This document shows, piece after piece, positions 18,439 to 26,216 of a stretch of 64,000 nucleotides of DNA. A program made the translations under genes and the position numbers. Source of the stretch: Saprospiraceae bacterium (lineage in GTDB: Bacteria > Bacteroidota > Bacteroidia > Chitinophagales > Saprospiraceae); contig JAWKLJ010000001.1 of assembly GCA_041392805.1 (NCBI GenBank), positions 1,550,001 through 1,614,000 on the forward strand. Reading direction: 5' to 3'. Numbering within the stretch: position 1 is the stretch's first letter; every line of letters starts with the position of its first letter. The notes under the pieces were generated by a model. That model was not told the origin of the DNA. It did no database searches and saw nothing but the letters and a program-made list of their open reading frames with translations.

Positions 18439-21400
18439 ATTGCACGCTGTAAGTACCGGGGTCTAAACCTGTGAAGCTATAAGAACCATCGGGACCAGTC
18501 GTAGTTGTCTCAATCACATCCCCACTCTCATCTTTCAAGTTCACCGTCACGCCCTCAACGCCCGTGTCGCCATCATCCTGGATGCCATTGCCGTTGAGAT
18601 CTTCCCAGACATAATCGCCTAAGCTCGCTGTTTGATAGATACCGGCATCCAAGGTTGGATCATTTTCCCCACTGGCTAACGTAGTGGTGGCCGTCATACC
18701 GTTTTGCGCTGGATCAGCATCGCTATCCAAAGCGTCATCGCCTATGTTTAATGGACTGTACTGGTAACCACTTGGTAAGACAAATTGTACGCTGTAAGTA
18801 CCGGGGTCTAAACCTGTGAAGCTATAAGAACCATCGGGACCTGTCGTGGTCGTCTCAATCACTTCCCCGCTCTCATCTTTCAAGTTCACCGTCACGCCCT
18901 CAACGCCCGTGTCGCCATCATCCTGGATGCCATTGCCGTTGAGATCTTCCCAGACGTAATCGCCCAGGCTGGTTGTTTGGTAAATACCCGCATCTAAGGT
19001 TGGATCATTTTCACCACTTTCTAGCGTGGTGGTGGCCGTCATACCGTTTTGCGCTGGATCAGCATCGCTATCTAAGGCGTCATCGCCTATGTTTACGGGG
19101 CTGTATGTATAACCACTTGGTAAGACAAATTGTACGCTGTAAGTACCGGGGTCTAAACCTGTGAAGCTATAAGAACCATCGGGACCAGTCGTAGTTGTCT
19201 CAATCACATCCCCACTCTCATCTTTCAAGTTCACCGTTACGCCCTCAACGCCCGTGTCGCCATCATCCTGGATGCCATTGCCGTTGAGGTCTTCCCAGAC
19301 GTAGTCACCTAGGCTCGCCGTTTGATAGATACCGGCATCCAAGGTTGGATCATTTTCGCCGCTGGCTAACGTAGTCGTCGCCGTCATGCCGTTTTGGGTA
19401 GGATCAGCATCGCTATCCAAGGCATCATCGCCTATATTTAATGGACTGTACTGATAGCCACTTGGTAAGACAAATTGTACACTGTAAGTACCTGGTATTA
19501 ATTCCGTAAAACTATAAGCACCGTCAGGACCTGTCGTAGTAGTTCTAAACACCTCCCCATTCTCATCTTTCAAGTTCACCGTCACGCCCTCGACGCCTGT
19601 ATCGCCATCATCCTGGATGCCATTGCCGTTAAGATCTTCCCAGACATAATCGCCCAGGCTCGCTGTTTGGTAGATACCCGCATCCAAGGTTGGATCATTT
19701 TCTCCACTCTGCAAAGTGGTTAACGCAGTCATACCACCCATTGCAGAATTAGCATCACTATCCAAAGCATCATCACCTACATTTAATGGACTATAGGTAT
19801 ATCCTCCGGAAGGTAAAACGAATTGTACACTATAGGTTCCTGGTGCTAAATCCGTGAAGCTATAAGAACCATCGGGGCCCGTCGTAGTCGTCTCAATCAC
19901 CTCCCCATTCTCATCTTTCAAGTTCACTGTCACGCCCTCAACGCCCGTGTCGCCATCATCCTGGATGCCATTGCCATTCAGGTCTTCCCAGACGTAATCA
20001 CCTAAACTTGCTGGTTGGTAAATACCGGCATCCAATTTATTGTCATTTTCACCAGGATCAAGCGTAATGCTTGCCGTCATGCCATTCATTGTTGGGTCGG
20101 CATCACTATCTAATGCATCATCATCTACATTTATTGGACTAAAGTTATAGCCACTTGGTAGTTCAAACTGCACACTATAGGTACCTGGTGCTAAATCAGT
20201 AAAACGATAGGAACCATCGGGGCCTGTCGTCGTCTCAATCACTTCACCATTCTCATCTTTCAAGTTCACGGTGACACCCTCGACGCCCGTGTCGCCATCA
20301 TCCTGAATGCCATTGCCATTGAGGTCCTCCCAGACGTAATCGCCTAGGCTCGCACAATTTTCACTTGCAACGGTTACGATAACTTGGTCTGTATCGCTAC
20401 AACCTTTACTATCAGTTACTATGACCGTGTAGGTGGTTGTAACAAAAGGATTAACGGTGATAGCTGCGGTCGTTTCTCCATTACTCCATAAATAGGAATA
20501 GTCGGGTGTTCCATCAATCACCGTAGCTATTAACTCAATCCCTTGACCAGCACAGATACTAACATCTGGTCCAGCAGCTACATGAGGAGATGGATTTACA
20601 AATACCTCCACTTCATCTGTTTGGGTACATCCATTTTCATCTTCGATAGTAACTGTGTATTTTTGGTTATTAATGGGCGAAACAATAATACTTGGCCCTG
20701 TAGCCCCATTACTCCAAGTGTACGATAGGGTCCCATTACCAGATCCTGTGGCAGTAAGGGTTATTTCATTGCCTTCACAAATGGTCTTATCTTCACCTAC
20801 ATTTACTGTTGGACTGGCTTGGTTGCTAAGGGTCGCTGTACCCAAATTCAGCGGACATTCATCATTGCCCCATCTTACCGATAGTGCATAACTTCCTTCT
20901 CCCAGATCACTAACGATAAGGGAACCAGCATTATCTGCACTTTGATAAGGATAGGTAATACCTCCATCAATACTAAATTCGATATTGGACCGACTTGGGT
21001 GATCAGGAAAAACAAAGGTAATCGTACCATTTTCCTGCTCGCAAGTCGGATTACTTCTTTCAAATGTTGCAGTTGGAGCTTCCAACACAGTTACAACTAC
21101 CTCATCCGTTGCACGACAGCCATTTTCATCTGTCACTTCCACCGAATAGGTAGTTGTTACACTTGGATTTACGCTAATAGTTGCTACCGTTTCACCTGTG
21201 TTCCACAAATATGATATGCCCCCTGATGCCGTTAAACTAGCAGATTCAAATGAACAAATGGTTTGGTCAGTTCCTGCATTGGCATTGGGTAATGGATGAA
21301 TTGTTAAACTAACAGGGGTGCGAGCAGCGCTTTTACAGTCACTATCCGTTTTACGCGTTTCGGTGTAAAATGTACCCGCTGTTGTTGGAGTATAGGATAA

Positions 21401-24247
21401 TGTTCCAGCAGCTAGCAAATTACCTGCCGTTGGTGCATCATACCAGTCCACTGTTAAATTTGATGCATTATTACTTAATGAAACAGTGAGCACTGGAAGC
21501 GTTTCTCCAAAACATACCGCTTTATCGCCTTCATTAATAGGTGCATCCAAATCAGGACAACGACAGGTAGGCGAAGAGATCGTTAATTCTTTTTGGCAGG
21601 TGGTTGCTGTATTTATGGCAGTAATTACTACATCGGAACCATTAGGAATCGCCCCAATCGTAAAAGAACCATTGCCATTATTTAACACAATACCTGCTGA
21701 AGCCGTCACATTATCCGCGTTGATTACGTTAATATCAACAAAATAAAAAGCGAACTGGTCTCCAGGTAGACAGTCCTTGTCAGAAATGGTAATAGTTGGC
21801 GTTGGATTAACATTTACCTTGGCATTATCACTGGCTGTACAACCATTCTGATCTATTACGGTTACTGTATAGGTTTTAGTACTTGTTGGAGACACCGTAA
21901 TACTTGGGCCGCTCTCACCATTACTCCAGGTATAAGTAAGGTTACCTGTTCCTCCCGTAGCGGAGGCGGTTAGGGTAACACTTTCTCCTTCACAAATGGT
22001 TTTATCGGGTCCAGCATTGACGACTGCGCCAGGCTGATCATAAAGCGTTACATTACCTAAATCAATTGGGCAATCATTGTTTCCCCACCGAACCCAAAGG
22101 TTATAGGTTCCTGGTGCCAGATTTTCAAAAGAGGCAGTTCCTGCATTGTCCGGAAAGTTAAGTGGATAAGTAATGCCGCCGTCTTTACTGAATTCAATAC
22201 TTGATCGGGAAGGATTATCTGCAAAGGCAAAAGTTATCAAGCCATTGGATTCTCCACAACTAGCGTTTGTCGTGGTAACGGTAGCCGAAGGTAATTCTTC
22301 AACAGTAATGTAAAAATATTCCGTTTTACTACAACCACTAGGATTCGTATAAGTTACAGTATAGGTGCCCTCCTGATTATGGGTTATATTAGTTAGACTG
22401 ATTAAATCATTATTAGTATTACTGGGGTTATTATTGGTTTGAGAAAAGCCATTCGGCCCAGACCATACAAATGTCCAATTTTGATACCCTACTCCCTGAA
22501 AGTTTAGATCTACATCCTGGCCTTCACAAACAGTCAAACTATTTCCAAGCACCCAACTGCCGCCATCAATTCGATATTCTTCTGCTAAATCAGGATTGGG
22601 GTTTACCGTAATGGTAATTACATTAGATTCACCCACATAATCTTCACAACCATCTCGACGAGCACAGCGAATGAAACAAGTTGTCTCGGTGATCGCCCCA
22701 GGATTATAAGCAGACCCCGTTGCCCCACTAATAAGGATCCAATTGGGATCATTTTCAGAGGTAGGGGCCGTGCAAGTAGTTGTACTCTTTAACCATATAT
22801 ACTCAATTGTCCCTGTGCCACCACTCGGAAATGAAATATTAACCAGGGTGGCTGGATCAAAGGAAGGCTCGCAACCCTGTTGAGGGTTTCCTATCTGCCC
22901 TCCTGAAGTTACATTATTACAAACACATGGGTCTCCCTCTGTACCCGACAATCTGAAATTGAAATCGCCATCAGCTCCTCCCGCCTTAAACCATCCACTT
23001 GCCCCCATCACATTTTCATTCAAATTGGCTCCTTTTCCCACCTGGAATGCTTCTCCTTTTCTGGATAGGTTAAAAACTCCTTCACTGCCCGATATATAGC
23101 CGCTTAGCCCCGTATAATAGTACCAATTCGATGTATTGGAGGAATAACAAGAGGGATGCTTTGGGCTCCCCGATGGTGTTCCAGATGTTCTGCCAGTAAA
23201 AACAGCAGCAACATCAAACCACTTACCTGAACCGTTGTTCGCATTTACCCTACCGGTCAATACAGCTGTACCATCAGGGTATTCAACAAATGTTGCTCCG
23301 CTAGTAAAAATATAGGCCACGCCATTCCACCAAAAACCATAAGAAGATGATTCCAAACAACCCGATGTATTGCTTACATTACGCACAATACACTCATCAG
23401 CAGCACAAGTATTACTCAATCCAACCAGTATTTCAGTACTGGCGGTACAACCATAAGCATCAGTGGCCGTAACCGAGTATATCCCCGCTTTACTTAAGCT
23501 AAAATTTGAAATGCTAATATCACTACTAGAAGAACTGCTATAGGAAAAACCATTTGGCCCCGTCCACTGATAGGAAGCTAAGCCATTTGGATTAACACTC
23601 AATTGTACTTGATCTCCTTCACAAACCGCTACCGCACAATCTGATTCAATTATCCAACCACTGCTGTTTAGGTTTGATTCACATACCAAAGATAAATTAC
23701 AAGTCTCCGCAGTAAGGCATACTTGGTCAATTTTCAGGTAATCGCCACTGGCATACCCCTCTACCCGAATATAAGACGTACCACTTGGGGCCGTAGCTGA
23801 AATAGCATAAAACTTTATATTACCATAAATATCTACATCATAATCTACCGACTGTGTTTGACTCGAAATATAACCACCACTAGCATTATAAAATGCAATC
23901 CGTACAAAATGATTATAATTAGGATTATGCGTTCCAGCCCAAAAACTAAGGTTCAACTTAGTGCCTGCTGCAATATTATTTACCTGCTGCCAAACCCAGG
24001 CATTACTTGTGGTGGCATAAAGGTATCCGTTATTCGATCCGCAAACTTGGTAGCCCGTTCCCGTATAAAAATTGCCCCCAGCCCAAGACCAACCATAGGT
24101 AGAACCTTCAAAACTAGGATTAACCAATAGGTTACCCGGACAAGAACAATCCGTTAAATCCGCCAAGGTATTATCCACCGCTTTTAGAGAAAAACTATTG
24201 CTTAAAACCAAGGCAAACAATGCCCAAAATGTAAAAAAATGTTTCAT
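18392..24247 (-). CDS. Giant surface protein, segment 1: signal peptide, lectin-like/Ig-like N-terminus and first SdrD_B repeats
   Basis: This segment begins with a Sec signal peptide (hydrophobic core about residues 8-20). A carbohydrate-binding-like beta-sandwich follows; it opens with LVNPSFEG and has many Trp and Tyr residues. Next come several Ig/PKD-like domains with recurring VCEGD..L, TYTVTV and DENGC motifs, typical of gliding-motility and surface adhesins of Bacteroidota. The SdrD_B array starts at residue 1300 (20350) with SLGDYVWEDLNGNGIQDD. The first three repeats are the most diverged, for example Thr-Thr-Thr instead of Thr4, and PSGGYTYSP. The frame ends after a 2-nt loss near 18415, where other copies read ctgtattggt and this one reads ctgttggt, giving a short false tail (GYQQPCKHRR). 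Known: SdrD_B domains are Ca-binding rod elements. Inferred: an exported adhesin. Confidence 0.85.
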   Translation of the reverse strand: MKHFFTFWALFALVLSNSFSLKAVDNTLADLTDCSCPGNLLVNPSFEGSTYGWSWAGGNFYTGTGYQVCGSNNGYLYATTSNAWVWQQVNNIAAGTKLNLSFWAGTHNPNYNHFVRIAFYNASGGYISSQTQSVDYDVDIYGNIKFYAISATAPSGTSYIRVEGYASGDYLKIDQVCLTAETCNLSLVCESNLNSSGWIIESDCAVAVCEGDQVQLSVNPNGLASYQWTGPNGFSYSSSSSSDISISNFSLSKAGIYSVTATDAYGCTASTEILVGLSNTCAADECIVRNVSNTSGCLESSSYGFWWNGVAYIFTSGATFVEYPDGTAVLTGRVNANNGSGKWFDVAAVFTGRTSGTPSGSPKHPSCYSSNTSNWYYYTGLSGYISGSEGVFNLSRKGEAFQVGKGANLNENVMGASGWFKAGGADGDFNFRLSGTEGDPCVCNNVTSGGQIGNPQQGCEPSFDPATLVNISFPSGGTGTIEYIWLKSTTTCTAPTSENDPNWILISGATGSAYNPGAITETTCFIRCARRDGCEDYVGESNVITITVNPNPDLAEEYRIDGGSWVLGNSLTVCEGQDVDLNFQGVGYQNWTFVWSGPNGFSQTNNNPSNTNNDLISLTNITHNQEGTYTVTYTNPSGCSKTEYFYITVEELPSATVTTTNASCGESNGLITFAFADNPSRSSIEFSKDGGITYPLNFPDNAGTASFENLAPGTYNLWVRWGNNDCPIDLGNVTLYDQPGAVVNAGPDKTICEGESVTLTASATGGTGNLTYTWSNGESGPSITVSPTSTKTYTVTVIDQNGCTASDNAKVNVNPTPTITISDKDCLPGDQFAFYFVDINVINADNVTASAGIVLNNGNGSFTIGAIPNGSDVVITAINTATTCQKELTISSPTCRCPDLDAPINEGDKAVCFGETLPVLTVSLSNNASNLTVDWYDAPTAGNLLAAGTLSYTPTTAGTFYTETRKTDSDCKSAARTPVSLTIHPLPNANAGTDQTICSFESASLTASGGISYLWNTGETVATISVNPSVTTTYSVEVTDENGCRATDEVVVTVLEAPTATFERSNPTCEQENGTITFVFPDHPSRSNIEFSIDGGITYPYQSADNAGSLIVSDLGEGSYALSVRWGNDECPLNLGTATLSNQASPTVNVGEDKTICEGNEITLTATGSGNGTLSYTWSNGATGPSIIVSPINNQKYTVTIEDENGCTQTDEVEVFVNPSPHVAAGPDVSICAGQGIELIATVIDGTPDYSYLWSNGETTAAITVNPFVTTTYTVIVTDSKGCSDTDQVIVTVASENCASLGDYVWEDLNGNGIQDDGDTGVEGVTVNLKDENGEVIETTTGPDGSYRFTDLAPGTYSVQFELPSGYNFSPINVDDDALDSDADPTMNGMTASITLDPGENDNKLDAGIYQPASLGDYVWEDLNGNGIQDDGDTGVEGVTVNLKDENGEVIETTTTGPDGSYSFTDLAPGTYSVQFVLPSGGYTYSPLNVGDDALDSDANSAMGGMTALTTLQSGENDPTLDAGIYQTASLGDYVWEDLNGNGIQDDGDTGVEGVTVNLKDENGEVFRTTTTGPDGAYSFTELIPGTYSVQFVLPSGYQYSPLNIGDDALDSDADPTQNGMTATTTLASGENDPTLDAGIYQTASLGDYVWEDLNGNGIQDDGDTGVEGVTVNLKDESGDVIETTTTGPDGSYSFTGLDPGTYSVQFVLPSGYTYSPVNIGDDALDSDADPAQNGMTATTTLESGENDPTLDAGIYQTTSLGDYVWEDLNGNGIQDDGDTGVEGVTVNLKDESGEVIETTTTGPDGSYSFTGLDPGTYSVQFVLPSGYQYSPLNIGDDALDSDADPAQNGMTATTTLASGENDPTLDAGIYQTASLGDYVWEDLNGNGIQDDGDTGVEGVTVNLKDESGDVIETTTTGPDGSYSFTGLDPGTYSVQFVLPSGYQQPCKHRR

Positions 24248-24408
24248 TGTAAAGTGTTTGTTCTGTGTGCTTTGTGCATAAAGGCTAGTGCGCTTAAACG
24301 CTATTAATCTACCGTTTTTTAACACCTGATTGGGTAACTTTTTTTTCATGCGACGATGTCTTGAACTGGGATAATTGTTGAATAAATCAAAAAGAACGAG
24401 CGCCAAAA

Positions 24409-24428
24409 GGCAAGTGAATTCACTTGCC
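24409..24428 (-). promoter_or_regulatory. Perfect 20-bp palindrome in the giant gene leader
   Basis: GGCAAGTGAATTCACTTGCC reads the same on both strands. As RNA on the minus strand it forms an 8-bp stem with an AATT loop followed by UUUU, so it could act as an attenuator 160 nt upstream of the giant gene start, or as a protein-binding operator. Confidence 0.4.
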
Positions 24429-24670
24429 TAATGAATTTAAAATCAAATACTTGTGTAAGAATGGAATAAAAACTTAGACTGGTTGATCCGCCGCTAAGTA
24501 TAAGCCCTAGAACAAGGCATTTCAAAGCGTACAACGGAACGAAAAGCACCCTTTTGATACCATACAAGCGACCTAAAATATCAATAGATACCAAGGTAAA
24601 AAAAAGAGTAAAGCCTTCACTGCCATCCCATTTGAAACGACAGTGAAAGCAACGGCTTTTAGCTGTTCTC

Positions 24671-24698
24671 ATTAGTGTTTGTTCAATTAGTGTTTGTT
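24671..24698. repeat. Direct repeat of ATTAGTGTTTGTT, 15 bp apart
   Basis: Two exact 13-bp copies at 24671-24683 and 24686-24698 lie upstream of the giant gene. They could be a regulator site; the sequence alone does not say which protein. Confidence 0.35.
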
Positions 24699-25087
24699 TT
24701 ATTCCAAATACAAAGCAGCACTCAAAAAAGTGTTGTCCACAGTGTTGCTTTTTTTAGGTTACAATAGGGAAAGACTTATATAAATAAATTCGCTCTGAAA
24801 ACATTAGACGTAGATGCAATTGCCAAGTACCTAATCGTTTGATGTTTGGGTAGACATTCACTCAGGCTACAATCTTTCTATATTTTCAAAACTAAAATAG
24901 TATGGCAATGCAGAAAACTGCTGCTTTCGATAAATTTGACTATGACTACAATAGGGAGAAACTAATTTGTCTAATCGTGTAAGTGAGGGAGAATAAATTG
25001 CTAGGCATTTGCGCCTAACCAAATAAATATGTAAAGGCAAAGATAGAATAGCTTAGTTAAAGCAATTCCTTTTAATTAGAATAAAAA

Positions 25088-25118
25088 ATATTCGTACACA
25101 AAAATCAAATATTCGTAC
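25088..25118. promoter_or_regulatory. Possible LytTR operator: ATATTCGTAC twice, 21 bp apart
   Basis: Exact 10-bp direct repeats at 25088-25097 and 25109-25118 start 21 bp apart, two helical turns. LytTR DNA-binding domains are known to bind paired direct repeats about 21-22 bp apart. The site lies between a LytTR response-regulator gene and the giant surface gene. The second copy also forms a palindrome (ATTCGTACGAAT). The assignment is inference from spacing and context. Confidence 0.4.
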
Positions 25119-25169
25119 GAATACTTACTCAATTATTGATTTACCTCTGCTAAATCTTCCCCTTATCAC

Positions 25170-25913
25170 CTAAATGCTTGGCAACTTTGATAGCAAAAGA
25201 GATCTTCGCCGATGAGAAACGGGTATGCGTGCTCCATCAACCATTTCCAAAACCATACTGGTTTGATCTGCCTCAACATCTACAATGGCATCCAGGTTGA
25301 TAAGGTGAGATTGATGAACTCGAACAAACCTATCCTCCTTTAGCTTTTCCTCTACACTTTTTAGGGTCTTTGATAAAACCAAAGTAGGATGTTTTCCGTG
25401 ACAAAAAATAGTCGTATACCCTTCCTCTGATTGACACCGAATAATGGAAGACCTTGAGATAAAAAAAGTACCGTTTGTATTCTTTACAAGTAAACGCTGA
25501 TCAATCGATAAAAGAGGGAGCTTGTCATCAATTCTTGGCTGCTTCATAAGTTTTTCCAACCCCCGCAGCAATGCCGCTTCAAGGTGACCATTAGAAAGTG
25601 GCTTTAGTAGGTAATCTAGCGCGCCTTTTTTCAGGGCCGCAAAGGAATGCTCCGTATCAGAAGCCGCAACAATCAAAACACTAGGCACTTTGAATTGCTC
25701 ATCATTTAATAAGGATAGAAAAGTATCGTTTGGTAAATTATCTCCTAAAATAAGAATATCTGGCTTCGTTTTTGCCAGCAATTTCTTGCCACAATTTATT
25801 TCGGTAGCCAAACCTGCCAAATGTATCTTTGATAGCGGCTTTGCCTTTAAAACTTGCTCGCATACTGCACGCGTTCGCAAATCCGCGTCCAAGATGACCA
25901 AGGAATAGATCAT
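25170..25913 (-). CDS. LytTR-family response regulator with degenerate receiver
   Basis: 247 residues. Residues 1-120 are a CheY-like receiver and residues ~140-245 a LytTR DNA-binding domain (ISRSSIIRCQSEEGYTTIF, RVHQSHLINL, IPVSHRRR). The lysine of the receiver is present (DYLLKP, K104). The expected phospho-acceptor position in the PDILILGDNLP stretch is Gly57, with Asp58 displaced by one, and the conserved Thr before the switch is Ala. The receiver may therefore be unphosphorylatable or use a shifted Asp. No histidine kinase gene is adjacent. The downstream gene on the same strand is the giant surface protein, 920 bp away, so control of that gene is plausible but inferred. The family normally works as a dimer on direct repeats. 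Confidence 0.88.
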   Translation of the reverse strand: MIYSLVILDADLRTRAVCEQVLKAKPLSKIHLAGLATEINCGKKLLAKTKPDILILGDNLPNDTFLSLLNDEQFKVPSVLIVAASDTEHSFAALKKGALDYLLKPLSNGHLEAALLRGLEKLMKQPRIDDKLPLLSIDQRLLVKNTNGTFFISRSSIIRCQSEEGYTTIFCHGKHPTLVLSKTLKSVEEKLKEDRFVRVHQSHLINLDAIVDVEADQTSMVLEMVDGARIPVSHRRRSLLLSKLPSI

Positions 25914-26216
25914 TTATATTCTTTTACTGAGGGTTAGTTGTTTATATAATCGCTCAAATAAATTTCACAATTATACTAAAAATAAAAATATCTGTTTTCG
26001 AAAACACAAATAACCTATTTGTCCTCCCAAAAAAAATCAAATTTTCTACTTTCAAATTAATCTAAAGAGATGACTTATTTAATGCAGTATTCTGACATTT
26101 TTTTGTACACAATAGCCAGAATAAAATAATGATTAGTGTAGGTTACGAACTGCTGCTGGCGATATTAAATTTTAACGCATGAAAAGTTTACAAATATAGT
26201 ATTTTATCCTTTTTCA
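25914..26216. other. 303-bp intergenic region, no gene seen
   Basis: AT-rich spacer between the ABC exporter stop and the lytTR start, both on the minus strand. I see no ORF, RNA gene or strong hairpin. It probably contains the lytTR promoter. Confidence 0.5.

Larger units (their letters stand above)
7602..20350 (-). repeat. 37-copy SdrD_B array, 345-bp unit
   Basis: Each unit starts with SLGDYVWEDLNGNGIQDDGD and ends with DPTLDAGIYQT[A/T]; the unit is 115 residues or 345 bp. The motif cttcccagac recurs every 345 bp from about 7921 to about 20334, giving 37 copies. The array length (12,749 bp) equals 37 x 345 minus the 13 bp net loss from the seven indels and small end differences. Internal copies are very similar at DNA level and differ at a few positions in a mosaic pattern: FTG/FTD/FEN/FDN, YSPV/YSPL, ESGEV/ESGDV/ENGEV, ASGEN/ESGEN/ASGDN, QTA/QTT. 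The edge copies on the right are more diverged. This pattern fits homogenisation by recombination. Confidence 0.92.
1..24247 (-). pseudogene. Giant SdrD_B/DUF11 repeat surface protein, 3' end outside window, frame broken by seven indels
   Basis: This is a single ancestral gene of at least about 8,080 codons. The chosen start is the ATG at 24247 because a clear signal peptide (MKHFFTFWALFALVLSNSFS) begins there; the open frame extends upstream only with an implausible TTG start. Order of parts: signal peptide, lectin-like and Ig/PKD-like region (20351-24247), 37 SdrD_B repeats (7602-20350), five DUF11-like repeats (about 5540-7601), thirteen Cys-rich modules (about 1690-5525), then HYR-like modules to the window edge. 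Seven indels break the frame, at about 18415 (-2), 17695 (-1), 16797-16801 (+1), 14821 (-7), 13707 (-2), 13486 (-1) and 12530 (-1), judged against neighbouring copies. Sequence before and after every break stays intact and coding-like. I therefore infer assembly or consensus errors rather than real decay, but the sequence alone cannot settle it. The likely role is a type IX secreted adhesin or surface filament. Confidence 0.8.
24248..25169. other. 922-bp AT-rich leader between giant gene and lytTR gene
   Basis: No convincing gene. A 108-codon minus frame (24346-24672) has no recognisable domain and overlaps a palindrome and direct repeats, so I do not call it. The region holds the palindrome at 24409, the direct repeat at 24671, a loose repeat of TACAATAGGGA (near 24760 and 24947) and the paired 10-bp repeat at 25088. 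It probably contains the promoter and leader of the giant gene. Confidence 0.5.

Noticed and set aside
7602..20350. Regular spacing reminiscent of a CRISPR array
   Set aside because: The unit is 345 bp, is coding and has no unique spacers between short repeats.
24346..24672. 108-codon minus frame upstream of the giant gene
   Set aside because: No domain, unusual composition, covers a palindrome and direct repeats; I see no support for translation.
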